Source: Rhodococcus koreensis (GTDB lineage: Bacteria; Actinomycetota; Actinomycetes; Mycobacteriales; Mycobacteriaceae). From it: a DNA stretch of 64,000 nucleotides. How positions within the stretch are numbered: position 1 is the first letter of the stretch; the number at the start of each line of letters is the position of its first letter. The stretch lies in assembly GCF_900105905.1 (NCBI RefSeq), contig NZ_FNSV01000005.1, forward strand, positions 3,782,001 through 3,846,000. The letters run 5' to 3'. This document shows positions 10,823 through 19,107 of the stretch, piece by piece. A program made the position numbers and the translations under genes. The notes beneath the pieces were generated by a model, which saw only the letters and a list, made by a program, of their open reading frames with translations, made no database searches and was not told the origin of the DNA.

Positions 10823-10859
10823 ATGCCACCAAGTGGCATTGCTATTTCACTAGATGGCA
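10823..10859. promoter_or_regulatory. Pair of operator-like palindromes before the acyl-CoA dehydrogenase operon
   Basis: ATGCCAC-CAA-GTGGCAT (10823-10839) is a perfect 7-bp inverted repeat. A related half-degenerate copy, TTTCACTAGATGGCA, lies at 10845-10859. The centres are 21 bp apart, two helical turns, and 27-63 bases upstream of GTG 10886. The IclR regulator at 13236 is the obvious candidate ligand. Confidence 0.45.
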
Positions 10860-10885
10860 ATTTCGATCCTCCGACAGGAGTTCCC

Positions 10886-12037
10886 GTGACCGATCAGCTG
10901 CTCGATGCCGCCGAGTTCCGCGGCGCAGTGCGCGCCTTCGCCAACCGTGAGATCCACCCCGGCGCGGCCTTCCGGGACGAGAGGCGGGAGTTCCCGGCGG
11001 AACTGGTGAAGCGACTGGGCGAACAGGACCTCATGGGGATCTCGGTGCCCGAGGAATTCGGCGGACTGGGCATGTCCACCAAGACGCAGCTGATCGCCAT
11101 CGAGGAGGTGGCCCGCACCGACGCCGCCCTCGCCTCGATCTACACCGCGCACTACCTGGGGCTCGAGCCGATCCTTGTCGGCGGCACCGAGGAGCAGAAG
11201 CACCGGTGGCTGCCCCGCCTCGCGTCCGGGGAACTGCTCGCCGGGTTCGCCCTCACCGAACCGGACGCCGGCTCCGACATCGCGTCGATGCGCACGACGG
11301 CGCGGCGCGAGGACGACGGGTGGCACCTGTCGGGGTCGAAGACGTACATCTCCAACGCCAAGGAGGCCGACCTGGTCGTCCTCTTCGCCAAGACCGATCC
11401 GTCCGCCGGCTTCCGTGGCATCACCGCGTTCGTCCTCCCCCAGGGCACTCCCGGCGTGAGTTACTCGGAGCCGCAGGACAAGCTGGGCATCCGATCGGCG
11501 CCCACCTACACCGTGTACCTCGACGACGTGGTGCTGCCCCACGACGCGGTGGTGGGAACGGAGGGGCGCGGCGGCAACATCGCACTCGCCGCCCTCAACC
11601 GCGCCCGCATCGACGTGGCCGCGATGGCGAACGGAATCGCGCTGCGTGCTTGGGAACTGGGCCGGTCCTACGCGGCCGAGCGCAAACAGTTCGGACACCC
11701 CATCGCCGAATTCCAGGCGATCCAGTTGCTGCTGGGTGCGTGCGACGCACAACTCGTCGCCTCCCGGGTCACCGCAGACTGGGCGGCGGACGTGAAGGAC
11801 GCCGGAGCGGACCTGCGCCGCGCCGCTTCGGTGTCGAAGTACGTGGCGACGGAGGCCTGCTTCTCGATCGTCGACCAGACCGTGCAGATTCACGGCGGCG
11901 CCGGGTTCATGCGCGAATCCGAGATCGAACGCCTCTACCGCGACTGCCGGATCCTCCGGATCTTCGAGGGCACCTCGCAGATCCAGCTGCTCACCATCGC
12001 CGCCAACGCGCCGTCGCCGCGCTCGACCGAATTCTGA
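10886..12037 (+). CDS. Acyl-CoA dehydrogenase
   Basis: 383-residue FAD flavoprotein of the acyl-CoA dehydrogenase family. Seen: FALTEPDAGSDIASM (FAD/substrate binding), YISNAKEADLVV, ERKQFGHPI and the C-terminal IFEGTSQIQ, whose Glu matches the catalytic base of short/medium-chain enzymes. GTG 10886 follows CAGGAG at a 5-base spacing; longer in-frame starts run through the putative operator. The next gene is a class III CoA-transferase 12 bases on, so the pair probably activates and dehydrogenates the same acid. Glutaryl-CoA or a branched acyl-CoA are possible, but the sequence does not settle it. Confidence 0.92.
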   Translation: MTDQLLDAAEFRGAVRAFANREIHPGAAFRDERREFPAELVKRLGEQDLMGISVPEEFGGLGMSTKTQLIAIEEVARTDAALASIYTAHYLGLEPILVGGTEEQKHRWLPRLASGELLAGFALTEPDAGSDIASMRTTARREDDGWHLSGSKTYISNAKEADLVVLFAKTDPSAGFRGITAFVLPQGTPGVSYSEPQDKLGIRSAPTYTVYLDDVVLPHDAVVGTEGRGGNIALAALNRARIDVAAMANGIALRAWELGRSYAAERKQFGHPIAEFQAIQLLLGACDAQLVASRVTADWAADVKDAGADLRRAASVSKYVATEACFSIVDQTVQIHGGAGFMRESEIERLYRDCRILRIFEGTSQIQLLTIAANAPSPRSTEF

Positions 12038-12049
12038 GAAGGGCTCGTT

Positions 12050-13198
12050 ATGCCTACCCTGCCTCCCCTCGACGGCATCCGCGTCGTCGATCTCTCCCGT
12101 GTTCTGGCCGGGCCGTACTGCACGGCGCTGCTCGCGGACGCCGGCGCCGACGTCGTCAAGATCGAGCCCGCCGCCGGCGAGGACTCGCGGCACCTCGGCC
12201 CGTTCCGCGACGGCGAGAGCATCTATTTCAACGTGCTGAACCGTGGAAAGCGCTCACTGGCACTCAATCTCAAGGACGAAGCGGATCGCGCCGTCCTGCT
12301 CGACCTCCTCGACACGGCAGACGTCCTCGTCGAGAACTTCCGGCCCGGCGTGACCACCCGGCTCGGCATCGACTACGACACCGTCCACGCCCGCAACCCC
12401 CGGCTGGTGTACGCGTCCATCTCTGGTTTCGGGCAGGACGGGCCGCTCGCGGGTGCGGCCGCGTACGACCTCGTCGTGCAGGCGATGTCGGGGATCATGA
12501 GCATCACCGGTTCCCCCGAATCCGGGCCGACCCGGCTCGGTGAATCGTTCGGAGACCTCGTCGCGGGCCTGTTCGCGGCGTGGGGCATCAGCTCCGCCCT
12601 CGTCGGCACCCGGGAATCGGGTGTGGGGCAACACCTCGACGTCGCCATGTTCGACAGCATGCTGGCCATGCTGCCCACCGCGCACAGTCAGTTGCAGGCC
12701 TCCGGGGTCGCGCCGGCAGGCGTGGGAAATCGCCATCCCGTGTCCACCCCGTTCGACACGTACCGGGCGTCGGACGGCCTGTTCGTCCTCGCCGTCGCCA
12801 GCCAGTCCGGGTTCGAGAAGCTCGCGCACACCATGGATCGCGCAGATCTTCTCGGCGACAACCGTTTCGCGGACGACACCTCCCGCACCGATCACGAACC
12901 CGCCCTGCGCACCGAGATCGAGATCTGGGCGAAGGACAAGACGGTCGCCGAGGTGGTCGCGATCCTCGGCGCGGCCGGACTGGCGGGCTCCGAGATCTGG
13001 AACGTCGAACAGGCGTTGTCGTCCGAGCAGAGCAGGCACCGGGGACTCGTCGAATCGTTCGAGCATCCCGTCGCGGGAACCATCGACTACGTGCGGCAGC
13101 CGGTCGTGTTCGGCGACAGCGCACGCCCCGGGGTCCGCCGCAGCCCGCTGCTCGACGAACACCGGCAGCCCCTGCTGTCCGAGATCGCGTCACGGTAG
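12050..13198 (+). CDS. CaiB/BaiF (class III) CoA-transferase
   Basis: 382 residues. Transfers CoA between a carboxylic acid and an acyl-CoA donor. The N-terminus LDGIRVVDLSRVLAGPYCT, VLVENFRPG and ISGFGQDGP are family signatures, and Asp140 in AYDLVVQAMSG aligns with the catalytic aspartate that forms the acyl-anhydride. It is co-transcribed with the acyl-CoA dehydrogenase and the IclR regulator. The donor and acceptor are unknown. Confidence 0.92.
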   Translation: MPTLPPLDGIRVVDLSRVLAGPYCTALLADAGADVVKIEPAAGEDSRHLGPFRDGESIYFNVLNRGKRSLALNLKDEADRAVLLDLLDTADVLVENFRPGVTTRLGIDYDTVHARNPRLVYASISGFGQDGPLAGAAAYDLVVQAMSGIMSITGSPESGPTRLGESFGDLVAGLFAAWGISSALVGTRESGVGQHLDVAMFDSMLAMLPTAHSQLQASGVAPAGVGNRHPVSTPFDTYRASDGLFVLAVASQSGFEKLAHTMDRADLLGDNRFADDTSRTDHEPALRTEIEIWAKDKTVAEVVAILGAAGLAGSEIWNVEQALSSEQSRHRGLVESFEHPVAGTIDYVRQPVVFGDSARPGVRRSPLLDEHRQPLLSEIASR

Positions 13199-13235
13199 AT
13201 TCACGCCGACACCCGCGACCGTCAGGAGAGAACCC

Positions 13236-13898
13236 ATGGCCCCCGGAGATGTGACCCGCAGCGCGAGCCGCACCTTCGAACTGCTCGGCGCGATCACCGA
13301 GCAGGGCGGGTTGACGCTCGGCGACGCCGCGAAGGCCGCCGGCCTCGCCACGAGTACCGCGCTGCGCCTGATCCGCAGCATGGAGCAGAGCGAGTTCCTG
13401 GTCCGCGGCGACGACAACGTCTACCGGGCCGGACCGCGACTTCTCCAGATCGGCGCCCGGGCGATCAGCGACAACCAGCTGCTGTCCCGGGCCCGGCCCG
13501 CGATGGTCGCGATCGCGGAGGGAACCCGCGAATCCACGTACCTGTCGACCCACGGCCCGAAGGGCACCGCCCTGTATCTCGCGCAGATCGAGGGCACCCA
13601 CGCCATCCGGCACATGGGTTGGGTGGGGCAGACGGTGCCGCTCGAGGGCACGGCCGTCGGCGCCGCGCTGCGGGGCGACCTCCAGAGCGAGGGATACGCG
13701 ATCGCCCACGACACCATCGAGGACCAGTCGACGGGTGTGGCGGCCCCCATCTACGACGCGGTGGGGCGGATCGTGGGCGCGCTCAGCGTCATCGGGCCGT
13801 CGTTCCGCCTCGACGACGCGCTGTGCGCACAGCACGGTCTCGTCCTGGTCGAACATTGCCGTGCGCTGTCGGCGGAACTTGGCTCCCCCACCGAGTGA
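13236..13898 (+). CDS. IclR-family transcriptional regulator
   Basis: 220 residues. N-terminal winged helix-turn-helix (SRTFELLGAITEQGGLTLGD then AAGLATSTALRLIRSME) and C-terminal IclR ligand-binding domain (GPKGTALYLAQIEGTHAI, GWVGQTVPLEGTAVGAALRG). ATG 13236 is preceded by CAGGAGAG. It is the last gene of the acyl-CoA dehydrogenase/CoA-transferase operon, so it probably controls that operon through the palindromes at 10823-10859. Confidence 0.9.
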   Translation: MAPGDVTRSASRTFELLGAITEQGGLTLGDAAKAAGLATSTALRLIRSMEQSEFLVRGDDNVYRAGPRLLQIGARAISDNQLLSRARPAMVAIAEGTRESTYLSTHGPKGTALYLAQIEGTHAIRHMGWVGQTVPLEGTAVGAALRGDLQSEGYAIAHDTIEDQSTGVAAPIYDAVGRIVGALSVIGPSFRLDDALCAQHGLVLVEHCRALSAELGSPTE

Positions 13899-13905
13899 GC
13901 GACGG

Positions 13906-14796
13906 TCAGCTGTCCATGCTGGTCCGGACGAACTCGCGGAACGTGAGGACCATCGGTTCGCGGGCCCGGCCGCGCCGGTAGATCAGCGAGAACGGCGCCT
14001 GATAGCCGAACGACGCGGGCAGGATCGGGCGCAGCCGGTTCCGGTCCACCCAGTACTCCGCGTAGTGCTCGGGCAGGTATCCGATGTAGGCGCCGGACAG
14101 CACGAGGATGAGTTGCGCCTCCATGTTCTCCACCGTCGCCGAGGGTTGCGGGAATCCCTGGCGGGCGAGTTCCTGCTCGGACCAGTAGCCCCGGGTCACC
14201 ATCCTCTGTTGCGTGATGACCTCGGGCGGCACCCGCTTCCTGCCGAACAGCGGATGCTTGTCGCTGCAGTACAGCCAGTGCTGTTCCCGGTGCAGCGCCT
14301 GGGAGACGAGGCCGTTCATCGGTGAGGCGAACGCGCCGACCGCGACGTCGATCCGGTCGTCGAGCACCCCGACCTGCAGTTCGTGCGGGGTCTGGATCTT
14401 GAGGTCGAGGTAGACGGCGGGATGGTCCTTGCTGAACACGCCGATCACGTCGGCGAGCGGCAGGGTGGCGTCGGTGACGGTGGAATCGAGAACCCCGATG
14501 GTGAGGGTGCCCCGCAGTTCGCCCTGCAGCGCGGCGCCGTAGCGTTCGAAGCCCTCGAGCTCCCCCAGGATGCGGAGGCATTCCTTGTGGTAGAGCTCGC
14601 CCTTGCTGGTGAGACCGAATCCGCCCCGGCCGCGGTGGCACAGCACGATGCCGAGGTGGCGTTCGAGCTGACTCATGTACGTGCTGATCGCCGACGCCGA
14701 CAGTCCGAGTTCCTGCTGCGCGGGCGCGAACCCCTGGTGACGGACGACGGCCGCGAAGATCTGGAGGAGCTTCAGATCGGGCAGCGAACTGCGCAT
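13906..14796 (-). CDS. LysR-family transcriptional regulator
   Basis: 296 residues. LysR winged-HTH at residues 1-65 (LLQIFAAVVRHQGFAPAQQE, then SASAISTYMSQLERHLGI and GFGLTSKG), followed by the periplasmic-binding-like effector domain (LRGTLTIGVLDSTVTD, IDVAVGAF). It is divergent from the sodium:solute symporter with a 203-base gap containing LysR-type inverted repeats. It ends 7 bases from the convergent IclR gene. Confidence 0.92.
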   Translation of the reverse strand: MRSSLPDLKLLQIFAAVVRHQGFAPAQQELGLSASAISTYMSQLERHLGIVLCHRGRGGFGLTSKGELYHKECLRILGELEGFERYGAALQGELRGTLTIGVLDSTVTDATLPLADVIGVFSKDHPAVYLDLKIQTPHELQVGVLDDRIDVAVGAFASPMNGLVSQALHREQHWLYCSDKHPLFGRKRVPPEVITQQRMVTRGYWSEQELARQGFPQPSATVENMEAQLILVLSGAYIGYLPEHYAEYWVDRNRLRPILPASFGYQAPFSLIYRRGRAREPMVLTFREFVRTSMDS

Positions 14797-14847
14797 CGTG
14801 CTCCTCCGGCGGGGTCGAAAACAGGGTGTGAGCTGGCTCGCACCATT

Positions 14848-14898
14848 ACTTCACGATTTTCTGAAGTGATTATTTGTATCAAGTGATTTATTTCACGT
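14848..14898. promoter_or_regulatory. LysR-type operator region between lysR and the symporter
   Basis: ACTTCA (14848-14853) and TGAAGT (14862-14867) make a T-N11-A type inverted repeat. Next come two direct repeats, GAAGTGATTATTT (14863-14875) and CAAGTGATTTATTT (14880-14893). The second is nearly identical to TCAACTGATTTATTT at 19036-19050 before the class II aldolase gene. This AT-rich block stands out from the GC-rich surroundings. Confidence 0.55.
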
Positions 14899-14999
14899 CA
14901 ATGTTCTCCTACCGTCTAGGGCAACGGTCTGACGAGACCGGCACCGACGGGACCCGCGCCCGTCATCACCGATCCGCTAGGACACGTGAAGGACGCATC

Positions 15000-16547
15000 A
15001 TGGACATCACCATCATCCTGCTCTACCTGGGCGCGATGCTCGCGTTCGGCTGGTGGGGCAAACGCCGGGCGAGCAACTCCAGCGAATACCTCGTCGCAGG
15101 CCGCCGCCTCGGCGGAGTCCTCTACACCAGCACGATGGCGGCCGTCGTCATCGGCGGCGCCTCCACCGTCGGCGGCGTCGGCCTCGGCTACAAGTACGGC
15201 ATCTCCGGAATGTGGCTGGTCGTGTCGATCGCCGCCGGCGTGCTGCTGCTCAGCCTGCTCTTCGCGGCGCGGATTCAGCGCCTGAAGGTCTACACCGTCT
15301 CGGGGATGCTCAAACTCCGCTACGGCATCGACGCCACCGGCGCGTCCGGTCTCGTGATGATGGCGTACACCCTGATGCTCACCGTCACGTCCACGATCGC
15401 CTACGCCACCATCTTCAACGTGCTGTTCGGCTTCGACCGGACGCTGTCGGTGGTCCTCGGCGGCCTCATCGTCGTGGCCTACTCCGCGATGGGCGGCATG
15501 TGGTCGATCACGCTCACCGACGTCGTCCAGTTCGTCATCAAGACCATCGGCGTCTTCGTCCTGCTGCTGCCGTTCACGTGGAGCAAGGCGGGCGGGTACG
15601 CCGGCATCAAAGAACGCGTGGGCGAACAGGCACTCGGGCTCGGCACCATCGGCACCGGCACCATCATCACGTTCTTCGTCGTCTACACCCTCGGCATCCT
15701 CATCGGACAGGACATCTGGCAGCGCGTGTTCACCGCGAAGTCGCCGGAGGTCGCACGGTGGGGCGGCGTCACCGCCGGCATCTACTGCCTGCTGTACGGC
15801 GTCGCGGGCGCGCTGATCGGTCTGGCCGCATCCGCCCTCATGCCCGACATCGGTTCGTCCGACGACGTGTACGCCGACGTCGCAGTCCACGTCCTGCCCG
15901 TCGGCCTCAGCGGCATCGTCCTCGCCGCCGCGGTGGCCGCGATGATGTCGACCGCGTCCGGCGCGCTGATCGCGACCGCCACGGTCGCCCGGCAGGACGT
16001 CCTTCCGCTGGTCGCCCAGATCTTCGGCCGTACCCGGCCCGAACTGGACACGTCCGACCCGGAAGCCGACGTGCGCGGCAACCGTCTCTACGTGATCGTG
16101 ATCGGCCTCGTCAGCATCGTGATCGCCGCGCTCATCAACGACATCGTCTCCGCGCTGACGATCGCCTACGACATCCTGGTCGGCGGACTCCTCGTCCCCA
16201 TCCTCGGCGGACTGGTCTGGAAGCGCGCCACGGGAACGGCCGCGATGGCGGCCATGGCGGTGGGCACCCTCGCGACCATCGCCACGATGTTCGTCGTCGG
16301 CGACGTCATGGCGAACGAACCGGTGTACGTGGGACTCGTCAGCGCCCTGGTGGTATTCGTCGCGACCAGCCTGTTCACCGAACCCACCCCGGCGAACGTG
16401 ATGTCGGTGTGGAACGCGCGAGTGTCGGGAAAGGACGAGGAAGAGCCGGTTCCGGTCCCGGCACCGAGCGTCGCGAGCACATCGACACCGAGCGGTGCGA
16501 GCACATCGACACCGAGCGTCGCGAGCACATCGACACCGATAGCCTGA
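15000..16547 (+). CDS. Sodium:solute symporter (SSS family)
   Basis: 515 residues, about 13 membrane helices. The N-terminal helix and LVAGRRLGGVLYTSTMAAVV, plus the central GQDIWQRVFTAKSPE and AAVAAMMSTASGALIATAT, identify the SSS/Nss family of Na+-coupled uptake systems. The start is ATG 15000; an in-frame extension to 14874 crosses the operator region. The cytosolic tail (about 490-515) has a low-complexity repeat of Ala/Ser/Thr/Pro from a 24-bp tandem DNA repeat. The substrate is unknown; neighbours suggest a hydroxy- or keto-acid. Confidence 0.92.
   Translation: MDITIILLYLGAMLAFGWWGKRRASNSSEYLVAGRRLGGVLYTSTMAAVVIGGASTVGGVGLGYKYGISGMWLVVSIAAGVLLLSLLFAARIQRLKVYTVSGMLKLRYGIDATGASGLVMMAYTLMLTVTSTIAYATIFNVLFGFDRTLSVVLGGLIVVAYSAMGGMWSITLTDVVQFVIKTIGVFVLLLPFTWSKAGGYAGIKERVGEQALGLGTIGTGTIITFFVVYTLGILIGQDIWQRVFTAKSPEVARWGGVTAGIYCLLYGVAGALIGLAASALMPDIGSSDDVYADVAVHVLPVGLSGIVLAAAVAAMMSTASGALIATATVARQDVLPLVAQIFGRTRPELDTSDPEADVRGNRLYVIVIGLVSIVIAALINDIVSALTIAYDILVGGLLVPILGGLVWKRATGTAAMAAMAVGTLATIATMFVVGDVMANEPVYVGLVSALVVFVATSLFTEPTPANVMSVWNARVSGKDEEEPVPVPAPSVASTSTPSGASTSTPSVASTSTPIA
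16464..16539 (+). repeat. 24-bp tandem repeat (three copies) in the symporter 3' end
   Basis: Units start at 16464, 16488 and 16512, each 24 bases beginning CCGAGCG and ending ACATCGACA, with two differences in the middle copy and a partial fourth unit. It encodes PSVASTST-like octapeptides in frame, so copy number can change without a frameshift. Confidence 0.85.
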
Positions 16548-16595
16548 GGGACACCGGCGCACGAGGGTGAGTGCGCACGAGCGGGAGGAATGATC

Positions 16596-17225
16596 GTGCC
16601 GAAGATCGTCGACCACGACGAGCGGAGACAAACGCTCGCCGACGCCGTTCTCGCGTTGATCGCCAGGGAGGGAATCTCCGCCGTCACCACGCGGGCGGTG
16701 GCGGAGGAGAGCGGATGGTCGACCGGAGTGTTGAACCACTACTTCGGGTCCCGGCACGAACTGCTCCTCGGGGCGCTTCGCCGGGCCGGCGACATCCAGG
16801 GCGACCTGTACCGGGCGATCCTCGAGGAGGAGGGCGCCGGTCCGATCGAGAAGCTGCGGAACATCACCGCCAGCATCCTGCCGCTCGACGAACGCCGACT
16901 CGCGATGACCCGCGTCTTCCTGTTCTTCTATGCGGAGGGGGCGGCCGAGGACACGGCCCGCGGTGAGATCGCGGGCTTCCTCGCCCGCTGGCGCGGCGTC
17001 GTGCGCGAGGCGGTCGTCGCCGCACAGCGGGAGGGCATCGTCTCCGCCGACCTCGACACGGACGCCGTCACCGTCGCACTGGTGGCGCTGACCGACGGGC
17101 TTGCACTGCAGGCCATCCTGGATCCCGTTGTGATGGAAGCGATCAGCACCGGGGACGCGGCCGCGCGCTGCGTCGACGCCGCCGTGCGACGCACCACCGA
17201 AGAAGCGGGAGCGGTGGGCACATGA
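16596..17225 (+). CDS. TetR-family transcriptional regulator
   Basis: 209 residues from GTG 16596, chosen over ATG 16590 because GGGAGG sits 7 bases before the GTG and only 1 before the ATG. N-terminal TetR HTH (AREGISAVTTRAVAEESGWS, then TGVLNHYFGSRHELL) with an all-helical ligand domain behind it. The stop overlaps the start of the downstream 2-hydroxyacid dehydrogenase by four bases, so the two are translationally coupled. It resembles the BetI-like subgroup. Confidence 0.88.
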   Translation: MPKIVDHDERRQTLADAVLALIAREGISAVTTRAVAEESGWSTGVLNHYFGSRHELLLGALRRAGDIQGDLYRAILEEEGAGPIEKLRNITASILPLDERRLAMTRVFLFFYAEGAAEDTARGEIAGFLARWRGVVREAVVAAQREGIVSADLDTDAVTVALVALTDGLALQAILDPVVMEAISTGDAAARCVDAAVRRTTEEAGAVGT

Positions 17226-18181
17226 CCGACCGTGTCGTCGTCCTCGACGGCTTCATCCCGGCCGAAGTGCTGTCCGATTCTCTTGCCGCCGCGGGTATTT
17301 CCGCGGAGGTGATTCATCAGTCCGAGTTCCCGTCCGGACCGGGTGTCGTCGCCCTGCTGGTGGGTCCGGAAAACACCGGACTCGAGCCGCGTCACCTGTC
17401 GGCACTCCCGGACCTGCGACTACTGTCGGCCACCTCCGCCGGGTACGACCACCTGCCGGTGTCGGCGGCGCACGAACGCGGCCTGTGGGTCACGCGGGCA
17501 GTGGACTACTGCACCGAGGAGGTCGCGGACCACGCGTTCGCGCTCGCCCTCGGACTGATCCGATCCACCCACACCCTCGACGGCTCCGTACGCGCCGGCG
17601 GGTGGGACGTCACGGCCGCACCACCGCGGCGCATCGCGGGAACCGTGCTGGGCCTCTACGGCTTCGGCCGGATCGCCGGCGCGCTCGCGGTGCGGGCCCG
17701 GACGGTGGGGATGACCGTGCTCGTCAGCGGTCGCGGGCTGAGCGACCGCACCGCGGAACTGGCGGCCGACGGCATCGAGGTGGTCGGGTTCGAGGAACTA
17801 CTGCGCCGCTCCGACGTATTGAGTCTGCACGTTCCCCTGACCCCCGAGACGCAGGGGCTGATCGACGAGCGTGCGCTGGCGACGATGCGGCGCGGCGGGT
17901 ATCTGGTGAACGTCTCCCGCGGCGGACTCGTCGACCACGACGCGCTCGGAGCCACACTGCGCAGCGGGCACCTGGCCGGTGCTGCCGTCGACGTCCTTCC
18001 GAACGAACCTCCCGCACAGGATGATCCGATCTTGCACATCCCCAACCTCGTGATCACCCCGCACGCCGCGTGGTACTCGCCGCAGGTCGCGCGCACGCTG
18101 GCGGAGCAGTCGGCGCGCAACGTCGCCGCGGTCCTGACGGGCGCATCCCCGGTGGGAGTCGTTGCCCCACCGGGGATGTGA
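17222..18181 (+). CDS. D-isomer-specific 2-hydroxyacid dehydrogenase
   Basis: 319 residues. NAD(P)-dependent interconversion of a D-2-hydroxyacid and a 2-ketoacid. Rossmann motif LGLYGFGRIAGALAVRA (GxGxxG-like, Gly-Phe-Gly-Arg-Ile), catalytic-domain motifs VLSLHVPLTPETQGLI and LVNVSRGGLVDHDAL, and the catalytic Glu/His region with HAAWYS near the C-terminus. It is the last gene of the symporter-TetR operon and convergent with the class II aldolase. Confidence 0.92.
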   Translation: MTDRVVVLDGFIPAEVLSDSLAAAGISAEVIHQSEFPSGPGVVALLVGPENTGLEPRHLSALPDLRLLSATSAGYDHLPVSAAHERGLWVTRAVDYCTEEVADHAFALALGLIRSTHTLDGSVRAGGWDVTAAPPRRIAGTVLGLYGFGRIAGALAVRARTVGMTVLVSGRGLSDRTAELAADGIEVVGFEELLRRSDVLSLHVPLTPETQGLIDERALATMRRGGYLVNVSRGGLVDHDALGATLRSGHLAGAAVDVLPNEPPAQDDPILHIPNLVITPHAAWYSPQVARTLAEQSARNVAAVLTGASPVGVVAPPGM

Positions 18182-18209
18182 TTGCCCCTGTCAGTCCTTG
18201 TGGCGCTGT

Positions 18210-18992
18210 TCAGTCCTTGTACTCGGGGGCGGTCCGGTCCAGCATCCGCAGCAGCGCCGCCCACGCCATCTCGTAGGCCTGGTCGTCGGCGAAGTCGTCG
18301 GTGGCCTCGCCGGCGAACTGCCGCGCCGTATGCTCGGCGATCTCGGGCGATGGAACGCGCAGGTCGCCCGACGCCTGGGCGGCGATCTGGATGTCACACG
18401 CCTTCTCCAGGTAAAACATTCGCAGAAACGCCTCGGCGGCGGACTCGCCGACGGTGAGCAGTCCGTGATTGCGCAGGATCATCGCGGGGTGATCGCGCAG
18501 GTCCTCGACCAACCGCACCCGCTCGGCCGTGTTGAGGGCGATGCCCTCGTAGTCGTGGTAGCCGACCCGGTTGTAGAACTCCATCGAGATCTGGTTCAGC
18601 GGCAGCAGGCCCTGCTCCTGCGCGGCCACCGCGCACCCGGCCTTCGTGTGGGTGTGCAGCACGCACTGCGCGTCCGTCCGGGCCTCGTGGATCGCGCCGT
18701 GGATCACGAATCCCGCAGGGTTGACGTGATATTCGGATGGTTCGACGAGTTCGCCGTCGAGTCCGATCTTCACCAGGTTGGAGGCGGTGATCTCCTCGAA
18801 GAGCAGGCCGTACGGGTTGATGAGGAAGTGATGTTCGGGCCCGGGCAGCCGGACCGAGACGTGCGTGAAGATCAGGTCGGTCATCTTGAAATGCGCGAGC
18901 AGTCGGTACACCGCCGCGAGTTCACGACGCAGTTCCGTCTCGGTCTTCACCGGATTCGTTCGGCCCTGCGACGTAACAGTGGGTGCACTCAT
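18210..18992 (-). CDS. Class II aldolase/adducin-family protein
   Basis: 260 residues. Zn-dependent aldolase fold: FTHVSVRLPGPEHHFLINPYG at the N-terminus, then the metal-binding HTHTKAG pair and the late His of ILRNHGLLTVG. It is annotated in many genomes only as class II aldolase/adducin, and the catalytic Glu is in the expected region. An AT-rich motif upstream is shared with the symporter promoter. It probably acts in the same sugar- or hydroxy-acid pathway as the neighbouring dehydrogenase. Confidence 0.9.
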   Translation of the reverse strand: MSAPTVTSQGRTNPVKTETELRRELAAVYRLLAHFKMTDLIFTHVSVRLPGPEHHFLINPYGLLFEEITASNLVKIGLDGELVEPSEYHVNPAGFVIHGAIHEARTDAQCVLHTHTKAGCAVAAQEQGLLPLNQISMEFYNRVGYHDYEGIALNTAERVRLVEDLRDHPAMILRNHGLLTVGESAAEAFLRMFYLEKACDIQIAAQASGDLRVPSPEIAEHTARQFAGEATDDFADDQAYEMAWAALLRMLDRTAPEYKD

Positions 18993-19035
18993 GCGGGATC
19001 TCCTTGATCACGGAACGGATTTCGGCTTAAATATA

Positions 19036-19054
19036 TCAACTGATTTATTTAAGT
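19036..19054. promoter_or_regulatory. Putative operator before the class II aldolase, shared with the symporter promoter
   Basis: TCAACTGATTTATTTAAGT lies 44-62 bases upstream of the aldolase start. It matches TCAAGTGATTTATTT at 14879-14893 at 14 of 15 positions. Both are AT-rich islands in GC-rich DNA, which argues for a shared regulator, most simply the LysR protein of 13906-14796. Confidence 0.5.
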
Positions 19055-19107
19055 GCCAGTGTTTGGCTACACGTGATCGACATGTTGACGTCGTCGAGAC
19101 GAGCGGC

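Noticed and set aside
12588-13856. 422-residue minus-strand open frame
   Set aside because: Antisense to the CoA-transferase and IclR genes, no domain.
16464-16539. Tandem repeat considered as CRISPR
   Set aside because: Units are contiguous, coding and without spacers.
14916-16757. 613-residue minus-strand open frame
   Set aside because: Complement of the symporter gene; Asp/Arg-rich shadow of GC-rich coding.
18190-18220. TCAGTCCTTGT repeated twice about 20 bases apart at the dehydrogenase-aldolase convergence
   Set aside because: Short, partly coding (aldolase end), and not part of a longer palindrome; probably chance.
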